The position numbers were made by a program, and so were the translations under genes. DNA of 64,000 nucleotides, taken from positions 1-64,000 of the forward strand of contig JBCAMK010000014.1 of assembly GCA_038503065.1 (NCBI GenBank). The letters run 5' to 3'. Numbering within the stretch: the stretch's first letter is position 1; every line of letters starts with the position of its first letter. Shown in pieces: positions 44,182-54,400 of this stretch. Below the pieces are notes generated by a model that was given only the letters and a program-made list of their open reading frames with translations, was not told where the DNA came from and ran no database searches. This DNA comes from Paragyromitra xinjiangensis (lineage: Eukaryota > Ascomycota > Pezizomycetes > Pezizales > Discinaceae).

Positions 44182-45153
44182 ATGTCTATCCTCGATATCC
44201 CCATTGAGTTACTCTTAGATATCGCAAAGTACCTTGGTCCAAAATCCCTCAGCGCCCTTCTTCTCGCTAACCGCTACTTCGCTGCCGTTCTGACTCCCCT
44301 CCTTCACAAACTCGCTCTTGAGGGTGAGGACGGAGAGTCGGCTCTTTGCTGGGCAGTGAGACGGGGCCACGAACCGTTGGTCAAGCTTTTATTGGAAAAA
44401 GGTGTTGATATAAACGCGCCGGATGGCTGGGTTGATTCGACCGCACTGCACGAAGCCGTGAAACATGGCTACGAGAATATTGTTAGCATCTTACTCGAGA
44501 AAGGAGCGAATGTTGATCCGGTAGAAACAAACTACTATACACCCCTTTTCTACGCTATTGAATATGAGAACGAACCCATAGTCAAAATGCTCTTAGAACG
44601 GGGGGCAGACATGAATCTTGAGGGAAGTCAGGATTCTCCAAACTATAGGCCAGGGCCAACAGCACTACAGCTAGCCCATTCGGACAGGCATTACAACATT
44701 CTCAAGTTGCTCCTTCAGCAAGCGAAGATTAGGGGTCAAACGATGGGCATTCATTGTCAGAATTGGGAGGGGAGGGGAACAGCACTTCACGAGGCAGCGA
44801 GGGCCGGATCTGAGGGTATAGTACGTCTACTCCTGGAGAATGGTGCTAGTGTTCAGATATATGATTCCGAGGGAAACTCGCCTCTCCATCACGCGGCCGC
44901 GACTGGGTGTGAAGGCGTTGTCAGGCTTATATTGGCCGAAGGGGCGGAGGTCGACGATTTGGATAGGTACAAGTCTTGGACACCGCTTCATCTTGCGATA
45001 AAGTTTGGAAATGTGGGGGCAGCTAAGCTGCTTTTGGAACACGGTGCGAATATTGAACAAGATACATATTATGGGATGACGCCTCTCTTTCTTGCCAGAT
45101 TGCTCCAGCACGATGAGATGATTGAGCTCTTGCTAGATAAAGGCGAACAATGA
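44182..45153 (+). CDS. F-box-like ankyrin repeat protein
   Basis: Intronless, 323 aa. Residues about 3-45 (LDIPIELLLDIAKYLGPKSL, then LLANRYFAAVLTPLLH) fit an F-box, which would dock on Skp1 in an SCF ubiquitin ligase. Ankyrin repeats follow from about residue 50 to the end, recognisable as ALCWAVRRGHEPLVKLLLEK, TALHEAVKHGYENIVSILLE, PLFYAIEYENEPIVKMLLER, TALHEAARAGSEGIVRLLLE, PLHHAAATGCEGVVRLILAE and TPLHLAIKFGNVGAAKLLLE, with a diverged one around 150-190 and a last one ending LLDKGEQ. F-box plus ankyrin proteins are abundant in filamentous fungi; the substrate is unknown. The frame is intact. Confidence 0.88.
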   Translation: MSILDIPIELLLDIAKYLGPKSLSALLLANRYFAAVLTPLLHKLALEGEDGESALCWAVRRGHEPLVKLLLEKGVDINAPDGWVDSTALHEAVKHGYENIVSILLEKGANVDPVETNYYTPLFYAIEYENEPIVKMLLERGADMNLEGSQDSPNYRPGPTALQLAHSDRHYNILKLLLQQAKIRGQTMGIHCQNWEGRGTALHEAARAGSEGIVRLLLENGASVQIYDSEGNSPLHHAAATGCEGVVRLILAEGAEVDDLDRYKSWTPLHLAIKFGNVGAAKLLLEHGANIEQDTYYGMTPLFLARLLQHDEMIELLLDKGEQ

Positions 45154-45928
45154 AGTGGCAGCGTTTTGTGTTAATTAGGAGAGTATGTATGGACTGGGTC
45201 TATGACGGAAATTCTATATAGTGTTGTTCCCGACTCTTATCACTTTTCCCTTCAAAGTAAAAACTTTAATTGCTTCAATTATCCCATCCGCTTTATTCTA
45301 ACGAACTTATTTGCTTTAAACCCATTCTTCCGAGAATCTCATGCAATCAAAAGAACAAATGGACGAGTCATAGGGCTAAATGCTTACGCATTTTTTTGCC
45401 TCAATTACGGATAAATCTCGGCCTTCGCTTCTGGCAACATTAGACTTTGTGTTCCCATCTTTTCAATACACGGTGTTAATTCTAACGAGGTTTCTCTTAG
45501 CTTAAAGGGGTTGTTCTACTCCGAGGCTTTTATGCCTCGAACGGTTGGGGGAGTTGATGTTTGGTCTGAATAGTATATAGAGATAGAAATGGGTACCGCC
45601 CCCTCACCTACCAGTAGCTTCCTAGATCAAGTAGTCTTACGTTACAAGGCTCTGGGGTTTAGAGTGTCTGTCGATGGGAAGCTGGTAGTTATTTAGATGT
45701 ACAGTTGTAAGAAATATCGGGAATAAAGGCTAATACTAAAGGTTAGTCCTGAAAGTATTAGAGGGACATTCTGTGGTTTTAGCATGGCCTCTGAATTTGT
45801 ATTGATTGTTCATAGCCAGCGAGAGTCTATGTACTAATAATAGTCTTAGTCGTCTAAGACAATAGATATAGTGCCGTTTACTATGGTTACACTCCTCTCG
45901 CTACTATCTATAAAATAACTTTCCACAA
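45154..45928. other. Intergenic between convergent genes
   Basis: Lies between the 3' ends of the ankyrin gene (plus) and the NmrA-like gene (minus). Nothing else seen. Confidence 0.55.
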
Positions 45929-46921
45929 TTATTCGTCCTTTCCCCACCATTTTTCTAAAAACTCAGCAACGCCTGTGGGCCTCATATCTGAAACATTCTT
46001 GTTCAGTATCGGTTCTACATAAGCCTGCCCCTTTGCTATTGCTATTTTTGCTTCCAGATAGAACTTCCCCATAACTGTCGATTCTTCTGCTATTTTCTGT
46101 TCCAGATATGGTATAGACTCGTACCTGACGTTTAGTTTCCTCCCTGCATTAAAGTCAGTAATTGCAAAAACTATGTTCATGGCGCCTAGGCCTTTTGGAG
46201 GCAACTTACCGGTGATCCTTTCGATTTTAGTGACAAGCTCGTTGTACGTTATAATAGACCCTGCCATTCCATTCTCCTCTCTCTCCCAGACTTCGTCCTG
46301 ATCTAAACTACTTGCCACGAGTCTTCCCACGTCTTGAGTAAGTGTGAAGTTAACTTTCTCATTCCCAGTCCCCGGTATGTCCGCGGTTCCCTTTGCAATG
46401 TCAACGACAAACGGAAAATATCCCATTGATTGAAATACTTCTTCCATGACCCCTGGCTTCGGCGACTCATACGCGAGATAGTTCATGAATATTCCAGGGC
46501 GGAATGCAGTATACTGCATCCCCGAAATCTTCACGGCCTCCCACACATCGGTTTTAATCAGATCGTATAGTGCCATGGTTTTGTTTGCTTCGATCGAAAT
46601 AGCCCACTCTGATGGTGCAAACCTACGTACACCGGCAAATTTTGCAGCCTCGATCAGAAGGAGTTGAGAGTTTCGGGTAACTACAGCATCTTCCCCCGCT
46701 AGTGTCGAAATAACTATATCAACGCCAGAGAGAGCGGCCGTAAGAGAATCGAGGGAATTGTAGTCGACAATCTGGATAGAGATGCCGCGAGCTGCGAGAT
46801 CAGGTTGTGGGCTGCGAGAAAGGATGATAATGTTGTATTTCTTAGTGGGATGGGTTTCGAGGGCACTGAATATGTACCTGCCGAGGGAACCAGTGCCGCC
46901 TGCGAGTGCTACTTTGATCAT
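45929..46921 (-). CDS. NmrA-like / isoflavone reductase-like NAD(P)-binding protein
   Basis: Intronless, 330 aa from ATG 46921 (MIKVALAGGTGSLGRYIFSA). The 16 extra residues of the longer frame are hydrophobic and would displace the dinucleotide loop from the N-terminus, so I prefer the internal ATG. A Rossmann fold is shown by GGTGSLG (about 8-14), the second strand IIILSRS, GVDIVISTLAGEDAV, and VRRFAPSEWAI, the typical word of the isoflavone reductase/PCBER branch of atypical short-chain dehydrogenases. The catalytic lysine expected around KTDVWEAVKISGM is plausible but not certain. It could be a small-molecule reductase or an NmrA-type NADP(H) sensor. There is no neighbouring biosynthetic gene. 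The length is normal and the frame intact. Confidence 0.87.
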   Translation of the reverse strand: MIKVALAGGTGSLGRYIFSALETHPTKKYNIIILSRSPQPDLAARGISIQIVDYNSLDSLTAALSGVDIVISTLAGEDAVVTRNSQLLLIEAAKFAGVRRFAPSEWAISIEANKTMALYDLIKTDVWEAVKISGMQYTAFRPGIFMNYLAYESPKPGVMEEVFQSMGYFPFVVDIAKGTADIPGTGNEKVNFTLTQDVGRLVASSLDQDEVWEREENGMAGSIITYNELVTKIERITGKLPPKGLGAMNIVFAITDFNAGRKLNVRYESIPYLEQKIAEESTVMGKFYLEAKIAIAKGQAYVEPILNKNVSDMRPTGVAEFLEKWWGKDE

Positions 46922-47260
46922 TTTTATGATATTTTTGGAGGCTAGGGACACTAATATTAAAAAAACCATAAGCCATGAAGAAAGCCACCAGGGGTGTTAG
47001 GGAAGTTAATTCAAAGCTACAAAGGGGTTGGACCTTGAGCTCCGAAAACCAAAGCGTAAATGAAATGGGCCTTACCAAGTGTTCGTCTTTGATTTGCGAA
47101 TATTCAATTCCCAGGTGAGTGGTTCTTGTGGTGAGGGTCTTCGTAGATAATAATCTCTTTTATAGCGCAAATAGGCGGCATTAATCGGCCCGGCGGCCTC
47201 GACTGCGGGTATGCGGCGTCGGGTGTTAACATGGCTGTGCCTGCAGAACACCACAGTCTC

Positions 47261-47289
47261 GGCTAAACCGAATAAACTGCGGTTTAGCC
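47261..47289. repeat. Short hairpin
   Basis: GGCTAAACCG and CGGTTTAGCC, perfect 10-bp arms with a 9-bp loop, in the presumed 5' region of the NmrA-like gene. Confidence 0.7.
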
Positions 47290-47572
47290 ATAGGCATAAT
47301 TCAACCCAAAAATTGATCGGGGAACAAGCAGCTTTATCTCTAATAGTAAGAGTTTTCAGAATTCGTAAACCTGCTATAGGATTAAATAAACTAGGGGAGC
47401 GTAGCCTTAGATCACGGGCTCAAAGCAGGAAATCAGTGCGAAGACCCGGTAAAGACGATGCGAAGTCTCATGCCACCTGGTGCGCGGAAATCGGGGAGGG
47501 TGTTTGGCCGACGGCGGAGAAATCAACCCTAACCCTTCACGCAGCGGAGCAATTTAGAGCACACGGTATGTT

Positions 47573-47667
47573 TACCGTATTTACTCGGAATCTCCGACTA
47601 CGGCGTAAGCCACCTCACGATCCTCTGGATGAGATAAGATAAAGCTGTGTGGCTTACGCTGTGGTCG
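47573..47667. repeat. Hairpin next to a solo MITE end
   Basis: TACCGTATTTACTCGGAA at 47573 resembles the end of the MITE 200 bp further on (TACCGTATTTTCTCGCAA). It runs into a hairpin: CGACTACGGCGTAAGCCAC (47595-47613) against its inverse at 47649-47667, 19 bp with two mismatches. Confidence 0.65.
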
Positions 47668-47778
47668 AATTATCTGAAAGTGTGCAGCCGCGTCCTGGCA
47701 CCCCTGGCAACCCGAAGATGCCCTAATTAAATAATCATGAACCAAGCCAGAGAATAGCAGCCAAGAGAGAGATACGAA

Positions 47779-48015
47779 TACCGTATTTTCTCGCAAATAA
47801 CAAATACAACTGGACTGAGACTGCATGGTAGAACGGTAACATCACTGGCCGAGGCGGCAGAGCCCTTAATATCTACGTCAAATCTGCAGATTACTTTGAT
47901 TCTTAACTGGGTGTGATTGAGCCTCAATGTCTACTTAGCCAATCCAACAGCAATTCTTGCCCTGCGGTCTCAGTCCGGTTAACGCTGTATTTGTTATTTG
48001 CGAGAAAATACGGTA
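47779..48015. mobile_element. MITE, TA|CCGTATTTTCTCGC... ends
   Basis: Left arm TACCGTATTTTCTCGCAAAT then AACAAATACA. The right arm reverse-complements to the identical 30 bp, and the match resumes with GGACTGAGACTGCA against GGACTGAGACCGCA after a small gap. Length 237 bp, TA borders, non-coding. Confidence 0.9.
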
Positions 48016-51000
48016 CAATCAGAGTAAAATATTTCCGACTCTATTCCCTGGGTGGAGGCATGATATAATTGGTAATATTGGCGACATGTTTTTTAAGTGA
48101 ACAATTGCAACACGTGCACTAGATCCATAGAAGCCATGGCCCTAGAGCTCCTCCCTTACTACGGCATGGCTAGTCGTGGTCACCCCTAATGAAATCAATT
48201 CAAGGTAAACGAGATATTTATGTTCCCTTGACAAAATTTAATTCTAATCATGCGCGATGTTGACGGGTGTGCATGATTTCTTTGAGATTTTCCATGTATC
48301 ATAGCCGGCCATGGCATACAAGTGACGTACTCCGATGTAGTCCATATACTCTTTATTCACGTGCCTTTCTTACTTGTTAACATGGCTTCGCTTTTCCTAG
48401 ACTCTGGCTGTGCCACGTGAGGGAAAGGATGTGCATTCACCCATTGATCCTCATTGGTTTCTGTAACTATTGTAGCTATAGATCGCGCGGAAATTCAATT
48501 TTCGGTCAGGGCTACATGTATTTACCGTTGTACACGGTTAGCCCGCTTCAGCTCTGCTCAAATAGTTTCAGCGTATATCACCCTGGTTTCGATGACGAAA
48601 GGCTATGGATATTGCGCAGACCCTAACTGGCTCTGTAGTGCAGAAATCCTTCACACTTAGAGATATCGTTTCCGGAGCCAGATACCAAAGCAACAAGAAT
48701 CCCCAGCGCTATAATTCTGATGTCAGTAACCGGGACGATAACCGATGTGAGAGTTGAATCTTCGATCTGACTCTCCATCATAGAATAGCATATATTACTT
48801 GCTGCTGCGATATGCAATGCCGCGTGGGTGATCTATGCTAGGGTTGTGGGTCCCATGCAATCGCGTAAGTGATAAATGATTTATTTGGGGACATGTGATA
48901 CTAAGCTGCGCATGCCTTGTGGTCGTAGCCGAGTTTACTTTTTCTCGATCCTCTACTTTCCCTTGCGAGAGCCTGAGTCAAAGATCGATATTCCTGAGGC
49001 GGCTAGTGGTGGTCGGGTTAAGTGCCAATCAACAATTTCCAAAAAAGAAGGAGCGTTTCTTCTACGAAAATGCCTGGATCTCTTACTCAAGGTCACAAAT
49101 GCTCTATGGTCAATCTTTTTCTGAAATTAGTCTCAAACCGTACACGTTAGCCAGCCTGGAACATCTTCATAAAATCTTTGATGAAGGTTCTCTTTGAGTA
49201 CACATCTAAGACCCGCAGCCGTTAGGATACTACAAGCCTACCGCCTGCCCTACAACCATGGACCCAACTACGGAATCCACGGTAAGCATATGCCCAAACG
49301 AAAGACCTAAGCGGATAATTCACTGATTGGTCATGGAGCCTTGCAGACCCCGCCGCCTTACTGAACGGGTGGCGGCTGACCAAAACACCGGGTTCGCGCG
49401 ACACTTAATGGGTACCATAAAAGTACCTCTCTCGTTGCTGGTCACTTGAAAAAAAGAAAGAAAAAACTCAGTGATACAGTGAGCTGGCGGTATACAGGGG
49501 TAGTTATGGCACCGCCAGTAATTTTCGACTGACGACCATGCGCTGACGTTGCGTTCTCGGCTGACTGGTGGAAGGAGATCTTGCTCCTAGCGAATATATA
49601 TTCTCGGTTGGATACATACCTAGTCAATCGGCAGAGATGGCTTTGCAGTCACCATTTCTGAGAAATGCTTCTAATTCTCATAGAGCCCTACGGCTAGAGC
49701 TTGGATATGGGATCTTTTGTCCCTTCTTTATCACACGGCTCCATTACATTGCTAACAGATACAAGTATATCGCATACGACAAAGGTTCTGGTGTTTCTTG
49801 GATCCGGATAGGCACTATTTTACCATTACATATTGCAGTTAACGCCCTCGAGCTACTGTCTAGTATATTATTTTTGACAGCGACACAGTACTTGAAAAAG
49901 TATACTGGTACACGGCTCAGGATCAGAGTCCAATCCAAGCATAAATGAAGTAAAACTAGGTTTGGCCGGTTAAATACCGGGAGGTACAAGTATACAATCG
50001 GGACCCGCTGAGCGGTTCCCAAAAACTAGGAATCAATTCATCCTCGGGTTAGTTGCTGGGCAGGGGTCTATAAAATGATTAGACATAGAAAGAACGACCG
50101 AACCTCCGTAATTGATCTAGTTCTGGTTCAAAAATTGGCCACATATGAGTTCTCCATTTGTGTTTATAAGTGTGTATACATGCATGTAGAAGTGGAGCTT
50201 TCCGAACGCACTTTTCTATCTAGTCCTTGCCTAGGCAAGATTGAGTGGTAATTGGCTTGAAATAGATCCAGTTACAAGCTAAGACTCCGACTCGGGTGCT
50301 AAATAGTTGACGTTAGCTGTTCAACACCGGTGACCGATAACCAACCAATGGTATCACTCCTGGGATCCTGCTTTCATAGAAACCATCTTATAGTTCGTTT
50401 CAAAGAAGAGGTTGTTTGGCCATCAGCCGAGATGAGATGGGATGGCTGCCTAGTGTATGTCACCCGAACTTGTATTTTCAAGTGATGTATGTACGATGTA
50501 TACAGTTAAATTCGTCAATTAAGGATCAATAGATCAACTAATTGAGGGTAGAGTGTGGTATCAAACTCAAATTTTTACCACATGGCTTATCAGGGATACG
50601 AATAAAAGGGGATCACGGTAATGAGATGCCGACTTTGAGGTGTTTGTCCTGCAAGTGCATTGATTGTATGACTATCAATACAGCCTATAGCTAGGTGAGC
50701 AAGCCTAGTATGAACTGCATTCTCAAAGGGAAAAGTCGTCCACCAAGAGAATCTTTAGGGTCCCATCCAATAATCGCTTTCTGAGCTCTTGGGATAGTGC
50801 CATGGAACGATCTTGCGGCGGGTGTGGCGTTCCCAACGGCGATGAAGCATCCTCTAGTGGTAATGTATTCGAAGTATATGTATACAAGCCCCTGTTCGAA
50901 AGTTCTACGACGCTTCTGATCTAGGATTGCCTCTTTGCCCTGACAGTACTTGCTCGCAGCGCCACAACCTATGTGGTTGTCTGTGCCTAGCGAAATAAAT

Positions 51001-51619
51001 ATGCAAAGAAAAGTCCTCGCCTACATGCACATAGAGTTCAATATGGACCGCTAGGAATTATCACAAGTTGTGGAACTGTAGAACTCGGAAATTTTTCGGC
51101 AAGGTTCAAGTTCTCTACATAAAGTAGACAACTTACTACCCGATAAAACGCACTCGCAACTTACGGGATGTTCAACGTCACGAGCATAAAACTAATTATA
51201 AGGGGATATCCTAGAATCATTAAAGAACGCCATTGGGATTGAAATCCCCTAATTTTTGCTATTGTCAATCCTTCAAACAACACCGCTGACTAGAACTTTC
51301 GGTTCATCTTGTTGTGGTGGGTCATTGCGATCGTGGAGCTTAACAGTTGGCAGAACGGGAGAACAAAAGAAATCTGGGGGCTATATCTTCCAACTGTATT
51401 TCTAGCCTATGCTGCTTCTAGTGTGGGCTTCCTAGCCTTATTCCTGAAGGCCAATCCAAACTCAACAAACGTCCCACCGGATCAGACGAGGCTGGCCGAA
51501 CGTGGTCATATAAGCTGTAGTTGCTCCTGAACTTGAATAGAGAATTTGAGCTGCCACGACCCCCCGGTCCACCCCAAACAATCCCCACGATCTAGAAGCA
51601 CTTTCTCCAAACTTTACAA

Positions 51620-51877
51620 ATGTTAATGAAGATCTCGAGCGTGGTTTCACCTAGGCCGCGCGATCTAACACCACCTGACTATCCAAGTCAAGACGGGAAA
51701 AACCTTAGCAATGGGGAAATAGCCAGTGTTATTCTTGGTGTCGTCACGATCATCATTAGCCTTTTAGCTCTTGTCCGAGGATGGAAGGACTGGAAAAAGC
51801 GAAAGAACGACGTGAACTTCCCCGGCAGGCAACAGCGACTGAAAACCCAATTCATTGCTGTTAGAATGCTCCCCTGA
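51620..51877 (+). CDS. Weak: small single-helix membrane frame
   Basis: 85 codons. One clear transmembrane helix, ASVILGVVTIIISLLALVRG, follows a polar stretch and is followed by a basic segment WKDWKKRKNDV. That order (helix then positive cluster) is common in the C-terminal parts of unnamed fungal membrane proteins. It may be a last exon or a gene relic. No strong start or splice evidence. Confidence 0.3.
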   Translation: MLMKISSVVSPRPRDLTPPDYPSQDGKNLSNGEIASVILGVVTIIISLLALVRGWKDWKKRKNDVNFPGRQQRLKTQFIAVRMLP

Positions 51878-53028
51878 AGTTCGAGATAGCCACTCTCTAT
51901 GAACGCCTAACCCAACTCTACTAAATACTGACTTCTTCTCACGGGCTATTAGGCACTCGCGATCGAAGGTGGTGGCACTGCGGAAACCGAATCCTATTTT
52001 CGGCTTGGTCCGAGCAACCGCGGGCAGCAAAACATAGATGGTGCAAGCACTACGACTCGAACCATCGACTACAGCATGACGGTAAACAACTTCCAAATGT
52101 GCATCCATCTCACACGCTCGAACGCTGATAACGAATGACGACAATGATCCGATGGAAGGGAGCGTTATGGTGGATCTTTTGGTTGCCTAGAGTTCGATTT
52201 CTTATGTAATAGCACGATATATCTATGCCTCTTTAAATTAAATCACTATTCCAATACATTCGATCACTCATGCTATGCGTTTTACGCTCTGGGGCTCCTG
52301 ACTGGGCGTGGCTTTGGCTTGATGCTCCCACAGCGATTGCTAGGGACCAGATCTATAGACAAACACGTTTTTGCCTGTACCAGCTAAGTGTACGAAGTAC
52401 GCTACCGCGGTAATAAACTGTCTACGCCAGAGATCCGGCTCCCGACCCTACACTATGCAGTGATCGAAGAGCTGCTTACTTAGTGGATGAAATAGGATCG
52501 TGTGATGCGTGGGGCGTTTTATGATTGCCTTGAGCAACACTTACATTCTCGAGTCGCTCCGCCTTATTTAAAGTGAGATCGAAGCCTGGTCCGAAGCCTA
52601 AGCCTACTACCATCAAAACCCTCGATCTCCAATGAGGTCTACTACCGAAGAAGCGTATCCCGGAAGCAGACTGTAGACAGTGTCATAGATTATCACTCGA
52701 AAGTTCTAAACGCTGTATATATTTCTAGAAGCTAGACTAGGTCCTAGGCGTAGAGCCACTTCCCAACTTCTCCAGAGAAACCTCACTCTACATATAAATA
52801 GCGATAGACTCGTAGGAATTAGTATCCTTCTCGTTCAGTGCACTGTGTGGCTTCGTAGGGCACATACTATTGCCTACCAATAAGTCTCGGCTGGGAGGTA
52901 ATTGAACGGACGGGCTCATAAGGCAACCACCAAGCCCTACCGTTGCCACACAACCTGTTCTTGTGCGTTTTCGCACAATCATCTTCCTGATCCAAACCCA
53001 CTCACCTTATCGCAAAAAAGCCTCTGTA

Positions 53029-53271
53029 ATGCTCCCACAGCTCCAAGATCTCTGTCCCCAGGGTGCTAGTTTCCTCCACGAATTCTTTCAGACGCGCAAA
53101 TGCATGTTTCTTAAGGCTTTCTTCTTGTTCGTTTTCCTCACTGGCGAACTTTCGGGAGCTTTATTGGCGTGGAAAATGCACAGGGTGCGTATGAAGATAA
53201 AAAGGGAGCTGGGAACAAGTGAACCTGTGGAAATGATAACAATGAAGACGCTGGGAAAACAAAGAGAGTGA
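53029..53271 (+). CDS. Weak: small single-helix membrane frame
   Basis: 80 codons from ATG 53029. A hydrophobic helix CMFLKAFFLFVFLTGELSGA is followed by a basic segment (KMHRVRMKIKRE). Overlapped by an antisense frame. Unrecognised; possibly chance. Confidence 0.25.
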   Translation: MLPQLQDLCPQGASFLHEFFQTRKCMFLKAFFLFVFLTGELSGALLAWKMHRVRMKIKRELGTSEPVEMITMKTLGKQRE

Positions 53272-53593
53272 GGTTGATGGGGAAGCATTAAGGCGAAAGT
53301 TCATGTGTGGCGTAATTTGGTTGGTTGCTACTACTTAGACTTGTTGGAAGGGTACAAGCTCCCCCCCAGTGATTGAATTTGTAACAGCGATGCGATAACA
53401 GGTAGAAATTAGATTTCCATGATTTGATAAAAGACTATAATAGCTAAATTAAATAGCGGATTCTAATCCTACTATATCCAAGACCGTTATCCACCTCCGT
53501 ATCTCTGCAGAAGCATTACGATCACACAATTATCTTTCTATTTTCCCCTCCATTCTCACCAGTCATACGTATACAAGTCATCTTCAGATGTGC

Positions 53594-54265
53594 TTAAGCA
53601 CTGCAAGTGTCCGCAACAACAGTCAAGTCGACAGCAACACAATCCGTCAAAGTCGAAGCACCATCCCAGTAAATCTGCCAGCTCCCGGTAGGAGCAAGCT
53701 CCGTAGCAACCGGGCACGCCTTCCACAAGTCTTCCGGCCCGTTACCACGGTTAAAGTGAAGGAGGCCGTAGTCTTCGCTGAATCCAGTGGTCGAAGCACC
53801 AGTCGGGACAGCACCCGAGTGTGGAATCGTGAAGCCGATGGGCTCAGATTCTGTGGGGAAAACATAAATGTTCTGCCAGCCGGTTGGGACACCGTGAATG
53901 GAAGTGAAGGAAGCGGAATCAGCGCCACCAGAAACTGGAATCGATCGCGGGTTAGTCTTCAGTAACAAACCTTGGGATAATTTAGGAGTACTTACGGGAG
54001 AGGGGCTCGGAGTAGACCGAGTACTTGATGTTGCCAATATATGCAGAGCCTATGTGGAAGTCAATTACACTACACTAAGAGCCATTGAAGGGGTCGCAAA
54101 CGTACTGTTGGCATACATAAGGCTATTCCATAGAAGCCCATCCAATCCGGTAGTGCTGGACTGCAAGGTGAATTTCGATGGGAGCGCATCACGCTTTTCA
54201 ATAGCGGCGGAGGAAACGACGGTAGCAAAAGCTGCCGCGAGAACGCTAGTCATGGTGAATTTCAT
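53594..54265 (-). CDS. Secreted protein, paralogue of 57252-58023
   Basis: Exons on the minus strand: 54265-54106, 54049-53996 and 53934-53594; 555 nt, 184 aa. Introns of 56 bp (GTACGT...CATAG) and 61 bp (GTAAGT...CCAG). A signal peptide (MKFTMTSVLAAAFATVVSSA) is followed by a Kex2 site in IEKRDALP. The mature protein contains NSSAYIGNIKYSVYSEPLSL, GWQNIYVFPTE, GAVPTGASTTGFSEDYG, LLHFNRGNGPEDLWKACPVA and a C-terminal VADTCSA, with three cysteines. I recognise the general form of a widespread fungal extracellular family of about 180-200 aa with no known function; a beta-rich fold is likely. It shares blocks and gene layout with the neighbour 3 kb away. TATA-like ATATATAAAC lies about 130 bp upstream. 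Confidence 0.78.
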
Positions 54266-54390
54266 TTTGAATATTTGAGCGAGAGACGGAGCGAGAGACT
54301 GGTTTTGGATTGGTGGTGAGAATTAGATTGAAGTATGAAATGATGAGAGAAGATTGCGGTGGAGAGCAGTGAAGGCAAGATGGGTCGAGT

Positions 54391-54400
54391 GTTTATATAT
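54391..54400 (-). promoter_or_regulatory. TATA-like element of the secreted-protein gene
   Basis: Minus strand ATATATAAAC, about 126-135 bp before the ATG at 54265. Confidence 0.45.

Larger units (their letters stand above)
46922..53593. other. Long gene-poor stretch
   Basis: Contains three hairpin or MITE features listed separately and only weak frames: 47211-47642 (143 codons, basic, unrecognised), 49637-49948 (one or two hydrophobic segments), plus the two weak single-helix frames at 51620 and 53029. A leucine-rich frame at 51309-51530 with two hydrophobic stretches might belong with the 51620 frame but I found no convincing intron. Otherwise nothing. Confidence 0.5.

Noticed and set aside
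47211..47642. 143-codon plus-strand frame
   Set aside because: It runs into the hairpin and repeat region, is compositionally random and carries no known motif.
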